The translations under genes were made by a program, and so were the position numbers. From positions 1-64,000 of the forward strand of contig NZ_SORW01000053.1 in the NCBI RefSeq assembly GCF_004405105.1: DNA of 64,000 nt, in the 5' to 3' direction. The stretch is from Jeotgalibacillus sp. R-1-5s-1 (GTDB taxonomy: Bacteria > Bacillota > Bacilli > Bacillales > Jeotgalibacillaceae). The notes under the pieces were generated by a model that was given only the letters and a program-made list of their open reading frames with translations, ran no database searches and was not told where the DNA came from. Of the stretch, positions 8,747 to 17,161 are shown piece after piece. Within the stretch, counting starts at the first letter, position 1, and each line of letters begins with the position of its first letter.

Positions 8747-9939
8747 TACGCGTCACCCTCTCTTTCCACGACTGTAGCCACGCCCTGACCGCCTCCGATA
8801 CAAAGTGTAGCCAGGCCGTAACGCGAACTTCTTTTTTGCATCTCATGAACGAGCGTTACAAAAATTCTTGTTCCGCTTGCTCCGATCGGATGCCCCAGTG
8901 CAATGGCACCACCATTCACATTCAGCTTTTCTTTGTTAAATGAAAGCTCGCGGTCCACAGCAAGGGACTGTGCGGCAAAGGCTTCGTTTGCTTCAATCAG
9001 ATCCATATCATCAAGGTTTGTGTTTGATTTTTTCAGCGCTTTTTGTACAGCTTCTACAGGCCCGATTCCCATCACGCTTGGATCCACACCCGCACTCGCA
9101 TTGCCTCTGATCGTCACAAGCGGCGTCAGGCCAAGCTCAAGTGCTTTCTCTTTTGACATCACCAATACAGCAGCTGCTCCATCATTGATTCCTGATGCAT
9201 TCCCGGCTGTTACGTTGCCATCCTTTTTGAACGCGCCCCTTAACTTGCCGAGGGACTCAGCAGTTGTTCCTGCTCTTGGATACTCATCTGTTTTAAATAC
9301 AAGTGGATCCCCTTTACGCTGCGGGATTACGACCGGTACGATTTCATCTTCAAAACGTCCGGCTTCAATTGCTGCTACCGCTTTTTGCTGACTGCCTGCA
9401 GCAAATGCGTCCTGTTCTTCACGCGTCAGGTTGTAGCGGTAGCATAAATTTTCAGCTGTCATCCCCATATGGTAATCATTAAAAGCACACCATAACCCGT
9501 CGCGGATCATACTGTCAGTCATTTTCTGATCACCCATTTTAAAACCATCACGTGCTCCTTCAAGCAAATATGGGGCACGGCTCATATTTTCCATTCCGCC
9601 TGCGACAATCACATCCGCATCTCCTGCGATAATTGCCTGTGATGCCAGGTGGATCGCTTTTAATCCTGATCCGCATACTTTGTTAATTGTCATGGCCGGC
9701 ACTTCCTGCGGCAGTCCCGCCTCCATTGCGGCCTGCCTCGCAGGATTCTGCCCAAGCCCTGACTGCAGTACATTCCCCATAATGACTTCATCAATCATTT
9801 CAGGTGAGATACCTGCTTTATGTACGGCTTCTTTTATCACGACTGCACCAAGTGCCGTTGCACTTACCCCTTTCAGTGAACCGTTAAAGGCACCGATTGC
9901 TGTTCTTACTGCACTTACCACTACTGCTTCTCTTGTCAT
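8746..9939 (-). CDS. Acetyl-CoA C-acetyltransferase (thiolase II)
   Basis: Condenses or cleaves acetoacetyl-CoA. 397 residues with the acylated Cys89 ([16 protein letters not shown]), His350 ([14 protein letters not shown]) and proton-shuttling Cys380 (CIGGGQG). With ScoAB downstream and HMG-CoA lyase divergently upstream, degradative acetoacetyl-CoA cleavage is the likely job. Bacillus relatives are mmgA, yhfS and thlA; I cannot assign which. Ribosome site AAAGGAGG precedes the ATG. A cre-like site is in the intergenic region. Confidence 0.93.
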   Translation of the reverse strand: MTREAVVVSAVRTAIGAFNGSLKGVSATALGAVVIKEAVHKAGISPEMIDEVIMGNVLQSGLGQNPARQAAMEAGLPQEVPAMTINKVCGSGLKAIHLASQAIIAGDADVIVAGGMENMSRAPYLLEGARDGFKMGDQKMTDSMIRDGLWCAFNDYHMGMTAENLCYRYNLTREEQDAFAAGSQQKAVAAIEAGRFEDEIVPVVIPQRKGDPLVFKTDEYPRAGTTAESLGKLRGAFKKDGNVTAGNASGINDGAAAVLVMSKEKALELGLTPLVTIRGNASAGVDPSVMGIGPVEAVQKALKKSNTNLDDMDLIEANEAFAAQSLAVDRELSFNKEKLNVNGGAIALGHPIGASGTRIFVTLVHEMQKRSSRYGLATLCIGGGQGVATVVEREGDA

Positions 9940-9981
9940 GAAAAAATCCTCCTTTGTTGTGTTCCACTTATTCCTTTTCTA

Positions 9982-9995
9982 TGAAAACGCTTTAA
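9982..9995. promoter_or_regulatory. cre (CcpA) site candidate
   Basis: TGAAAACGCTTTAA matches the consensus TGAAARCGYTTTCA-type operator at 12 or 13 of 14 positions. It lies in the 132-bp divergent region between the thiolase-scoAB operon and HMG-CoA lyase, where it could repress either side in the presence of preferred sugars. Confidence 0.55.
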
Positions 9996-10071
9996 TTCCT
10001 TCTTTTTCGACTGGATTTTTTCTGGTACGCTTACGTTAGAACATGGAAAAATAATAAAGGGGATGGCTTTT

Positions 10072-10965
10072 GTGAATTTACCTGAAACTGCAACCATTAT
10101 AGAAGTAGGACCGCGTGACGGTCTGCAGAACGAAGCAAACTTTGTACCGACAGAACAAAAAGTCGCTTTTATTCAATCGCTTTTCAACTCAGGCTTCCGT
10201 GAAATGGAAGTCACATCCTTTGTGTCACCGAAGTGGGTGCCGCAAATGAGCGATGCGGCAGAAGTGATGGAATATGTCAGCCATTATGATAAAACAATCG
10301 TGCTGACGCCGAATCAGCGTGGTGTGGAAGCTGCTCTGCAGGCAGGAGCAAAGTCGGTGGCTGTCTTTCTCGGCGTGAGTTCAACCTTCAATCAGAAGAA
10401 TATAAACCGCACAACCGAAGAAGCACTTAAAGGACTGCATCCTGTCATTAAGGAGTTGAAAATGCAGGGGATTTTCGTCCGCGCCTGTATTTCAACTGCT
10501 TTCCACTGTCCTTATGAAGGTGCTGTAGATCCTGATGATACCCTCGCACTGTGCCAGGCGTTTTATGAGATGGGTGTGGATGAACTGAGCGTGGCAGATA
10601 CGATTGGAAAAGCAACACCAAAAGAATCGTTTGCGCTTTTCTCAAAACTGAAAGAAGAGCTTCCCGGCATTTTATTAACCGCCCATTTCCATGATACGCG
10701 GAAGATGGCACTGGCGAATATTTATGCCGCCCTTCTTGCCGGAATCAACCGTTTCGATTCTTCTGCAGGCGGTCTTGGCGGCTGTCCGTTCGCTCCAGGT
10801 GCCAGTGGAAATGTCGCAACTGAAGATGTCGTGTATATGCTGCATGAGATGGGCATTGAAACAGGCATCAATCTGGATTCACTGGTAAAATCTATAGATA
10901 TTATTAAACCTTATGTATCGAGGGAATTATCAAGCTGGTATTACCGGGAGCATCAAAAAGCGTAA
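10072..10965 (+). CDS. Hydroxymethylglutaryl-CoA lyase
   Basis: Cleaves HMG-CoA to acetyl-CoA and acetoacetate, the last step of leucine degradation; acetoacetate then feeds ScoAB and thiolase encoded divergently. TIM barrel of 297 residues with EVGPRDGLQNE (11-21, catalytic Arg/Asp), HFHD metal ligands (205-208) and the signature GGLGGCPFAPG containing Cys238. I start at GTG 10072 because AAAGGGG lies 9 nt before it; the ATG at 10063 abuts the ribosome site. B. subtilis has the paralogue yngG in a different locus, so this block is an insertion relative to the yqk order. Confidence 0.93.
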   Translation: MNLPETATIIEVGPRDGLQNEANFVPTEQKVAFIQSLFNSGFREMEVTSFVSPKWVPQMSDAAEVMEYVSHYDKTIVLTPNQRGVEAALQAGAKSVAVFLGVSSTFNQKNINRTTEEALKGLHPVIKELKMQGIFVRACISTAFHCPYEGAVDPDDTLALCQAFYEMGVDELSVADTIGKATPKESFALFSKLKEELPGILLTAHFHDTRKMALANIYAALLAGINRFDSSAGGLGGCPFAPGASGNVATEDVVYMLHEMGIETGINLDSLVKSIDIIKPYVSRELSSWYYREHQKA

Positions 10966-10983
10966 CCGAAAGAGGGAATCGCG

Positions 10984-11913
10984 ATGAAAAGAAAAAAAAC
11001 CGCAGCCGCCATTGCTTCTGCAGCGGCTGTTACTGTCAGCGGACTCGGGGTATATTTATCAAACCGGATTATGTACATGAAAATGAAGGAAGCGTCTGTC
11101 ATTGAAGAACGGGAACGCTCTGCGGGTTTTTACGATGAGGCGGAATACAGTGCCCTGCCAAAGGAGGAAGTGACGATTCCTTCACCGGGCGGCTATGACC
11201 TGCAGGCTGTTTTTATTAAGCCACATCCCGGCGGCCCCTACGTGATTTTCTGTCACGGCGTCACGGAAAATAAAATGAATTCAATGAAGTATATGCAGCT
11301 GTTTTTATCAAAGGGTTATAATGCCGTGATTTATGATCACCGGCGTCATGGGGATTCGGGGGGTAAAACAACAAGCTACGGCTTTTATGAAAAAATTGAC
11401 CTGAAGGCTGTGGTCAGTGCGCTGCTTGAGCGTGAGGGGGATCAGACGGTATTCGGTATTCACGGTGAATCAATGGGAGCCGTGACGACCCTTTTGTACG
11501 CAGGTACGGTTGAGGATCGCGCTGACTTTTATATTGCTGACTGTCCTTTTTCCGATCTCAGCGAACAGCTTGCCTATCTGATCGGTAAAAAGCAGCGTCC
11601 CGGACTCGCCTCAAGGCTAGCTGTAAAACTTGCCGATGCTTTTATCCTGCTGCGTGACCGATACACGATCCGTGATGTGTCGCCAAAGGAAGCTGTGCAG
11701 CATATAAAGAAGCCGGTATTATTTATCCATAGTAAAAATGATGGTTTTATCCCTTCCCACATGACTGAAACATTATATACGCTAAAAGAAGGGCCTAAAA
11801 ACCTTTACCTGGCTGAAAACGGTGGTCATGCCCAGTCCTATACAGCTAACCGGGAAGAGTACAGCGCAAAAATCGATGAGTTTTTAAATGCATTCGTGCA
11901 AGTATCTCCTTAA
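10984..11913 (+). CDS. yqkD: Alpha/beta hydrolase, YqkD type
   Basis: 309 residues. An N-terminal hydrophobic segment (about 6-27, after MKRKK) predicts a membrane anchor with the catalytic domain outside or at the membrane. Nucleophile Ser163 in GESMG, Asp253 (KNDGFIP) and His282 (GGHAQS) form a complete triad. Substrate unknown. ATG preceded by AGAGGGAA. It lies 18 bp after HMG-CoA lyase and may be co-transcribed. Confidence 0.85.
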   Translation: MKRKKTAAAIASAAAVTVSGLGVYLSNRIMYMKMKEASVIEERERSAGFYDEAEYSALPKEEVTIPSPGGYDLQAVFIKPHPGGPYVIFCHGVTENKMNSMKYMQLFLSKGYNAVIYDHRRHGDSGGKTTSYGFYEKIDLKAVVSALLEREGDQTVFGIHGESMGAVTTLLYAGTVEDRADFYIADCPFSDLSEQLAYLIGKKQRPGLASRLAVKLADAFILLRDRYTIRDVSPKEAVQHIKKPVLFIHSKNDGFIPSHMTETLYTLKEGPKNLYLAENGGHAQSYTANREEYSAKIDEFLNAFVQVSP

Positions 11914-11920
11914 GTCAGCA

Positions 11921-12351
11921 TAAAGAAAAGCAGAGGCGGGCGTTTAGGGACGTACAAACTGGACTGGCCCAGGCGGAGATAAAGGAAACACGGTGAACGA
12001 AGTGAACCGATGTTGACTTATCGAACGAGAGGACGGGAAGTTTGCTAGTCCCTGCCCGCCGGAGCTAGACACAACGAAAAGCGCAGGTTCGCGTTTAGCG
12101 GCGTATGCGGTGGACTGAAGCGATTAAGATAAAGGAAACACAGCGAACGATAGTGAGCTGATGTTGACTTATCGAAATGAGCTGAGGGAAGCGCACTAGC
12201 CGCTGCGAACCGGAGCTAGACACAAAGAAAAGCAGAGGCGACTCGTCCAGCCCCGACAAGCATAAGGCGAAGATGGAAAGAGGGCTGACCTTTGCCCTCG
12301 TTCAGCTTTGACTTATGACCTCGAGGGGCTAGTCGCTGGAGCTAGACATAA
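11921..12351. repeat. Three head-to-tail hairpin repeat modules (A'1, A'2, A)
   Basis: The 472-bp gap between convergent yqkD and yqkB is filled by three units, 11921-12074, 12075-12224 and 12225-12351, joined at the shared boundary GGAGCTAGACACAA-GAAAAGC. Units 1 and 2 share GATAAAGGAAACAC and GATGTTGACTTATCGAA but differ in the paired arms: GGCGGGC/GCCCGCC versus GGTTCGC/GCGAACC, AGGGAC/GTCCCT versus AGCGGC/GCCGCT, and inner GGT/ACC versus AGC/GCT. Unit 3 is the same A module as at locus 1. The paired changes indicate a conserved fold. Confidence 0.85.
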
Positions 12352-12353
12352 AT

Positions 12354-12382
12354 CAGCGGGCCCACACAGGTGGACCCGCTTA
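12354..12382 (-). terminator. Terminator-like hairpin after yqkB
   Basis: AGCGGG.CCA pairs with TGG.CCCGCT around CACAGG. The tail in the yqkB direction is only mildly U-rich. Confidence 0.45.
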
Positions 12383-12385
12383 TCT

Positions 12386-12706
12386 TCATTTTTGTTTTTT
12401 TAAGCTCATTCGTCCATTGATCGTCTGTCCGGGACTTTTCAGCTGAAACATGCCGGCAGAGTCCGAATAATCAATCGTCAGTTCTTTATCATAAAAAACT
12501 TCTTTGGATTTTTCGATTAACACCGGGCGGCCGTTGGTTTCGATCAGCTGATCCCCTTCTTCAGGCTCTTCCACATGCCACAGGATCGGCACCCCGTTCA
12601 TGACACAGCCTGTTCCTTCTGTATCATATTTCAGCTTTAAAAAGCCTTCTTTCGGGAGTTTTTCAGTTATTTTTTCTGACGCGGGTCCGGTTATCGTAAT
12701 TTTCAT
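12386..12706 (-). CDS. yqkB: HesB/IscA-fold protein YqkB
   Basis: 106 residues of the Fe-S cluster biosynthesis (HesB/YadR) fold, but with a single Cys (Cys34 in GTGCVMNG) in place of the three cysteines of IscA, so cluster carriage is doubtful. Function unknown. Start at 12706 after GTGGAGGCGATACAG; the longer upstream reading overlaps the divergent gene and lacks a ribosome site. Confidence 0.82.
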   Translation of the reverse strand: MKITITGPASEKITEKLPKEGFLKLKYDTEGTGCVMNGVPILWHVEEPEEGDQLIETNGRPVLIEKSKEVFYDKELTIDYSDSAGMFQLKSPGQTINGRMSLKKQK

Positions 12707-12822
12707 CTGTATCGCCTCCACTTTAAAGTATAGCACGCTCCTTTTTCTTTTCCCCGGATCTTGCTTTTTAAGACCTGTTCGAGTAGGATCAGAAACGTAC
12801 ATACGAAGGAGGGGTTTATACA

Positions 12823-13038
12823 TTGGAAAAAGTTCAGATTAAAGTGATGGACAATGGATCGTTAAAGGTCACAGGTGATGTGGAGCTTATTGATATGGAT
12901 GGTAATCCATTTCCCGTCAAACCGGTCTTTTCACTGTGCCGCTGTGGATTATCGCAAAAGATGCCTTTTTGTGATGCATCCCATAAAGGAAAGTTTGATT
13001 CCTGCGTGAGAGCTGAAACCGTACTTGAGGAGAAATAA
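12823..13038 (+). CDS. CDGSH-type iron-sulfur domain protein
   Basis: 71 residues. Cys39, Cys41, Cys50 and His54 (CRCGLSQKMPFCDASH) make the three-Cys-one-His ligand set of mitoNEET-like [2Fe-2S] proteins; the usual Gly of CDGSH is Ala here. Probably a small soluble redox or cluster-transfer protein. TTG start at 12823 after AAGGAGGGG. Divergent from yqkB, and ends in its own terminator. Confidence 0.85.
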   Translation: MEKVQIKVMDNGSLKVTGDVELIDMDGNPFPVKPVFSLCRCGLSQKMPFCDASHKGKFDSCVRAETVLEEK

Positions 13039-13044
13039 TGAAAG

Positions 13045-13078
13045 CAGAGCAGCAAAAACTTGCTGCTTTTTATTTTTG
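13045..13078 (+). terminator. Terminator of the CDGSH gene
   Basis: GCAGCAA-AAAC-TTGCTGC followed by TTTTTATTTTT. It also overlaps the end of the convergent YolD-like gene. Confidence 0.85.
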
Positions 13079-13384
13079 AGAAATAGCAACAAGAGTGTGA
13101 AAAGAGATTTGAACACCGTTAATCGTGAGCATCTGAGAATAGTCATCCACTTTCTCAATCAGCCCTTCTGCCGTTATAATCCGGTGATCCTTAAAGTATG
13201 AAACGCTGAGTTCAAGCTTCAGCTCCAAGGCCTCCTGTATCAGACGCCCCCACTCCTCCTTTTGCTGTTCATCCGCTTCAGGCATTGTATCGTATTCGTC
13301 CTGATCAGCCCATTCACGAAGCAGCTTCACGTGCTCCGGCAGCATCATGGACGTCCACTTGATCGTGCCGCGGTCTTTATTCAT
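13070..13384 (-). CDS. yqjX: YolD-like protein (YqjX type)
   Basis: 104-residue YolD-like family protein. Family members almost always sit beside UmuC-type polymerases and have been likened to UmuD. Its ATG overlaps the stop of the Y-family polymerase by 4 nt, so it is the second gene of the LexA-boxed operon. The N-terminus DRGTIKWTSMMLPEH is the family hallmark. Biochemical role unproved. Confidence 0.85.
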   Translation of the reverse strand: MNKDRGTIKWTSMMLPEHVKLLREWADQDEYDTMPEADEQQKEEWGRLIQEALELKLELSVSYFKDHRIITAEGLIEKVDDYSQMLTINGVQISFHTLVAISQK

Positions 13385-14649
13385 CTGATATTCCTCTCTT
13401 TCGACTTATGTCCCCCGATCAGACGGGCTCTTCTTCGTGAAGTGCCGGCCGGTGTATAGGAAATGGCCCGCAGGAGAGCAGCCGATCCAAAGCGGTCACG
13501 GATCGCATCCATCGTATAACCGAGCTGGTGGCGGTGTTCTTTTTCAGGCTGAAAGAGATCAAGCTGAAGAACATGATCCGGCACAAGATTTGTCACCGAA
13601 ATAGAAATTTTCCTCACAGCACAAGGCTGAAGATGCTGATTTAACATCAGCAGGCAGGCCTCATAAAGCTCCATCGTAATCGCACTCGGCTTTTCAAGTG
13701 ATGTGGACCGGTGAAAAGAAGAAACCTGCGCCTGCTTACTGTAGCCGACTCCAAGATGAATTGTGCGCGCCGCCAGACGATTTCTCCTTGCCCTTCTCGC
13801 TACTTCTTCACACATTTCGAGAATGACGGCACAGATCTCACCATAATCCGTATAATCCCGAAGGAGAATCTGACTTTTCCCGTAGCTTACCTGCCCCTGT
13901 ATAATCGGCGCACCGACCTTTGAATGATCAATGCCGTGCGCATGATAATAAAGCTGGTTACCCATCACACCAAACACAGACTCCAGGCGCTCAAGATCAT
14001 ATGCGGCAAGATCCCCTACCGTAAAAATCCCCATACGGTTGAGTTTTTTTTCAAGGCGCGGACCGATCCCCCACATGGCAGAAAGTGGCTTAACCGGCCA
14101 GAGTTTTTTTTCCACATCTGCATATGTCCATTCTGCAATGCTCTTTTTCTTTGCCTCGAGATCCAGACAAAGCTTTGATAAAAGCATGTTGGGACCAATG
14201 CCGATGGCACACGGAAGGCCAAACTCCCTCATCATATCATCAGCAATACGACGGGCTGTTTCCCACGCATCCCCCCAGAGTCTGTCTGTCCCATCAATCT
14301 GCAAAAAGCTCTCGTCCACACTGTAAATGTGAATCGCATCCTTCGGCACATAGCGGTGAAACAGCTTCGTGATTTCAGTTGAAAGACGCAGATACTGACC
14401 CATATCAGGCTCAAGCAGCTGGATAGACGCATCATACGGAATTTCATGAAGTCTCGAACCGGTCCGGATGCCAAATTCCTTTTTCAAACGGGGTGAGGCT
14501 GCAAGCACCACACTGCCTTTCTGATCTTTATCACCCACAATGGCAATTCTGCACTGAAGCGGATCCTGTCCGGTTTCAACCGCTGTGCAGCTGGCATAAA
14601 AACTTCTCATATCCACACACAGGATCCGCTTCTCATCTGACCTTTGCAA
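13381..14649 (-). CDS. polYB: Y-family DNA polymerase (PolY2/UmuC-like, YqjW)
   Basis: SOS-inducible translesion polymerase. 422 residues: catalytic palm with Asp13 (CVDMRSFYAS) and Asp112/Glu113 (YSVDESFL), little-finger domain around 230-350, and a C-terminal beta-clamp motif QLDLF. TTG start after AGGTGGTG. A LexA box lies 18 bp upstream of the start. YolD-like partner directly follows, the B. subtilis yqjW-yqjX arrangement. Confidence 0.93.
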   Translation of the reverse strand: MQRSDEKRILCVDMRSFYASCTAVETGQDPLQCRIAIVGDKDQKGSVVLAASPRLKKEFGIRTGSRLHEIPYDASIQLLEPDMGQYLRLSTEITKLFHRYVPKDAIHIYSVDESFLQIDGTDRLWGDAWETARRIADDMMREFGLPCAIGIGPNMLLSKLCLDLEAKKKSIAEWTYADVEKKLWPVKPLSAMWGIGPRLEKKLNRMGIFTVGDLAAYDLERLESVFGVMGNQLYYHAHGIDHSKVGAPIIQGQVSYGKSQILLRDYTDYGEICAVILEMCEEVARRARRNRLAARTIHLGVGYSKQAQVSSFHRSTSLEKPSAITMELYEACLLMLNQHLQPCAVRKISISVTNLVPDHVLQLDLFQPEKEHRHQLGYTMDAIRDRFGSAALLRAISYTPAGTSRRRARLIGGHKSKERNIR

Positions 14650-14666
14650 TTACATCACCACCTATA

Positions 14667-14680
14667 CGAACGTTTGTTCC
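14667..14680. promoter_or_regulatory. LexA (DinR) box
   Basis: CGAACGTTTGTTCC matches the Gram-positive SOS box CGAAC-N4-GTTCG at all but the last base. It sits immediately upstream of polYB, consistent with damage-inducible expression of polYB-yqjX. Confidence 0.85.
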
Positions 14681-14816
14681 TATCATATCAGCCTCTTTCC
14701 AAAATCACAATCCTGAAATTGCTGGAAATGTCAGGGACTTTTCAGATGGCGTGGAGACACTTGATGGCCAGGCCGGGCTACTTAGTTCCGCGGCATATAG
14801 GTCATTGTTCACTAAA

Positions 14817-14933
14817 CTCACAACCATCACGGACAACCCCACGAACTCAGGTGCTAATCTCACGTTCGGGACGCACAAGCTCACGAATTCAGCTTCTATC
14901 CTCACGAATTATGGATGCAGGCTCACGAGCTAA
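14817..14933. repeat. 21-bp periodic repeat array
   Basis: Six copies of a CTCACGAAYT core start at 14817, 14838, 14859, 14880, 14901 and 14922, exactly 21 bp apart; the 11 bp between cores are not conserved. The array fills the 340-bp gap between polYB and the yqjQ terminator together with unremarkable sequence from 14690 to 14816. Read on the plus strand in one frame it encodes LTNxxxx heptapeptides, but I see no ribosome site or credible start. Confidence 0.8.
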
Positions 14934-14947
14934 AAACACTTCCAAAC

Positions 14948-14988
14948 AAAAAAACGGAACTGCCTCGGAATAGGCAGTTCCGTTTATC
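14948..14988 (-). terminator. Terminator after yqjQ
   Basis: CGGAACTGCC pairs with GGCAGTTCCG, with a T-run (TTTTTTTGTTT) downstream on the minus strand. Confidence 0.85.
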
Positions 14989-14990
14989 TC

Positions 14991-15782
14991 TTATTTTTGA
15001 TTAAATCCCTTTTTCCCGATGCGTTCAACTGCTCCGGGGGCCAGTGCGTAGACGCGTGAGGCAGCATTCATCCAGCCGGGAAGATTGATTTCACGTGTTC
15101 CTGTAAAAAAGGAATCCACCGTTTTTTCAGCGACTTTCTGCGGAGACAGCATCCACTTTTTCACCTTGCTTGCATAATTTCCACTAGGCTCTGCTGAGTC
15201 GAAAAAGTTTGTGTCGATCGGTCCAGGATTGACAGTCGTCACTAAAATGCCGCGGTCTGCCGTTTCCATCCGGAGACTGTTTGAGAAGCCGAGCACCGCA
15301 TGTTTGGTTGCTGCATAAATGGTTGATTTCGGTGTGGCAATTTTCCCTGCCTGTGAAGCGATGTTGACGATATGTCCTGAGCCCTGTCTTTCCATAGCCG
15401 GCAGCACGCCGCGGCTCATTAAGATGAGTGACAGGACATTGACATCAAACATTCCCTTGATCACATCCTCATCTGTCTTCTCAAGCGTTTCAAAAAGTCC
15501 GAAGCCTGCATTATTGACAAGAACGTCAACGCTTCCTTCCGCTTCCAGAACGTGATTCACAAAGTCCGGTACCTCTGATGTTTTTCTCAGGTCAAATGGA
15601 TAAACGGCTGCCTGACCTGCTCCAATCGTCATGCATCTCGAGGCTGTTTTTTTAAGTTTTTCCTCAGAACGCGCGATTAGTACGAGTGAGGCTCCGCGGC
15701 GGGCGCACACTTCCGCAATCGCCTGCCCGAGTCCGCCGGAAGCGCCTGTGATCCAGACCTTTTTCCCTTTCAGTGAAGTCAT
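14991..15782 (-). CDS. yqjQ: Short-chain dehydrogenase YqjQ
   Basis: 263-residue classical SDR. TGASGGLG (12-19) binds NAD(P), NNAG is at 90-93, and the catalytic set is Ser143, Tyr156, Lys160 (YAATK). Substrate unknown. Its start overlaps the yqjP stop by 4 nt, indicating coupled expression with the metallo-hydrolase as in B. subtilis yqjPQ. Confidence 0.9.
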   Translation of the reverse strand: MTSLKGKKVWITGASGGLGQAIAEVCARRGASLVLIARSEEKLKKTASRCMTIGAGQAAVYPFDLRKTSEVPDFVNHVLEAEGSVDVLVNNAGFGLFETLEKTDEDVIKGMFDVNVLSLILMSRGVLPAMERQGSGHIVNIASQAGKIATPKSTIYAATKHAVLGFSNSLRMETADRGILVTTVNPGPIDTNFFDSAEPSGNYASKVKKWMLSPQKVAEKTVDSFFTGTREINLPGWMNAASRVYALAPGAVERIGKKGFNQK

Positions 15783-16750
15783 ACTTTTTCTGTCACTCCT
15801 TCTGCACGGTAAATGATTGCACCATGAGCCAGACCTGCCTCTTTAATTTCACCGTTGGCCAGTAAATAATCGAGCTGTCCCATCGTTTCAGATAACGTCA
15901 ATCCGAGCTGCTTTTTGAATAAGGATGGAAACAGTTTTTGACACAGTTCAAAGGCGGTTGTTTCCTTATCTGCAAGCATGGATTTTACGAGCATCGCACG
16001 TTCATGCTGCTTTTTCAGACGCTCCTGAATCAGAGGCAGGGGCTGCAAAACGGGATCACCATGACCGGTCCACACACGCCCCGGGTTGAGTGCGGCGATT
16101 TTCTTTAAGGAATCATTGTACTGCAGCTGCGGAACAGGCCTTGGTGTATTGATGCCAAACGGCGGTTCAATGAGCGGATTGGATGAAATGTGTCCGAGTA
16201 AAATATCCCCTCCGATCATTTCTCCAGCTGAGCTCAGCGAAACGTGTCCCTGTGAATGTCCGTGGGTTTCTATAACGCGCCAGCCGTCAAGCCCCGGCAG
16301 TGTATCTCCTTCTGTTATATAAGCATCTGCCCCTCTGTTCCCCATCGGTTTCAGCGGATCCTTCATTTTTTCGATCAACGCAAGATAGGCTTCAGGAAGC
16401 CCCAGCTGCTTAAAAAACTCCCTGTAGAAAAAGTCGTGCATATCCATAAAAGATTGTGTTCGCGTTAAAAACCGGTCACTGTCCTGGTGGCTGTAGAGGA
16501 CTGCGTGACGGAACTCTTCCACCAGTCCGGCATGGTCAGCGTGGTGATGAGTCAGCACGATCTGATCAATATCCTCAGGCTGCAGCCCGATTGCTGACAG
16601 CTGGGCTGTAACGGATTCCCATGCTTCCTTTGTGCGCGGACCTGTATCCACGAGTGTAACGGTGTCTCCTTTTAACACATATATATGCACATCCCCGACC
16701 GCAAAAGGTGTCGGAATGGTTAGCTGATGTAAAACTGGCTCAACCGGCAT
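15779..16750 (-). CDS. yqjP: Metallo-beta-lactamase-fold hydrolase YqjP
   Basis: 323 residues. THHHADH (67-73) is the dinuclear zinc motif, followed by further His/Asp ligands around GHSQGH and GGDIL. A C-terminal winged-helix-like segment (about 250-315) resembles that of YqjP/LACTB2-type hydrolases. Substrate unknown, probably a thioester or phosphodiester. Divergent from proI. Confidence 0.85.
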   Translation of the reverse strand: MPVEPVLHQLTIPTPFAVGDVHIYVLKGDTVTLVDTGPRTKEAWESVTAQLSAIGLQPEDIDQIVLTHHHADHAGLVEEFRHAVLYSHQDSDRFLTRTQSFMDMHDFFYREFFKQLGLPEAYLALIEKMKDPLKPMGNRGADAYITEGDTLPGLDGWRVIETHGHSQGHVSLSSAGEMIGGDILLGHISSNPLIEPPFGINTPRPVPQLQYNDSLKKIAALNPGRVWTGHGDPVLQPLPLIQERLKKQHERAMLVKSMLADKETTAFELCQKLFPSLFKKQLGLTLSETMGQLDYLLANGEIKEAGLAHGAIIYRAEGVTEKV

Positions 16751-16889
16751 GTCATTTCCTCCTCATAACTGAATAACTATTCACTTTCTATCAGTGTAGC
16801 GTTTTTACGCAAAGATGTTAAGTAAATAAGTCTGAAAAAAAGCTTGACATTCTCATGTCCGCTCATCATAATCACATATAACATCAATC

Positions 16890-17118
16890 GACAACACGTT
16901 GATAAGGATTAGTACGTGAAGATGAGGTCAAAAGAGAGCAGAACCCGCCGGCTGAAAAGTTCTGCAGACCACCACTCACCGAACCTGCCCTTTGAGTGGC
17001 CGGAAAACCGGTCCGCACCCCTGCGTTACGGGGCTTAAAGTGTGCGGATCCGTCCGCAAATTAAGGTGGTACCGCGAAAAGCCCTTTCGTCCTTTTATCC
17101 AGGATGAGAGGGCTTTTT
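16890..17118 (+). promoter_or_regulatory. T-box riboswitch, probably proline-specific
   Basis: Leader of proI. It shows the AGTA bulge context near 16910, the AGAGAG motif at about 16934, a CTTTGAG segment after the specifier, the invariant T-box core AAGGTGGTACCGCG (17063-17076) and a terminator AGCCCTTTCGTCC/GGATGAGAGGGCT plus T6 (17079-17118). The likely specifier is CCT (Pro) at 16984-16986 in GAACCTG. Uncharged tRNA-Pro should stabilise the antiterminator and switch on proI. The T-box fills most of the 410-bp gap upstream of proI. Confidence 0.93.
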
Positions 17119-17161
17119 TATCGTAAAAATGACAAACAGAAAATAAACGGGAGGGATTTAG

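Noticed and set aside
8903-9391. 162-codon plus-strand frame inside the thiolase gene
   Set aside because: Antisense shadow of a high-confidence gene; Ser/Pro/Ala-rich composition with no family features.
12707-12823. N-terminal extension of yqkB to 145 residues
   Set aside because: The added segment has no ribosome site, overlaps the divergent CDGSH promoter region, and the family start fits 12706.
14493-14933. 146-codon plus-strand frame ending in LTN heptads
   Set aside because: Its first half is antisense to polYB and it has no ribosome site. The heptads are explained by the 21-bp DNA repeat. Kept only as a finding.
14817-14933. CRISPR-like array
   Set aside because: Repeat core is about 10 bp and spacers 11 bp, far below CRISPR dimensions, and no cas gene is present.
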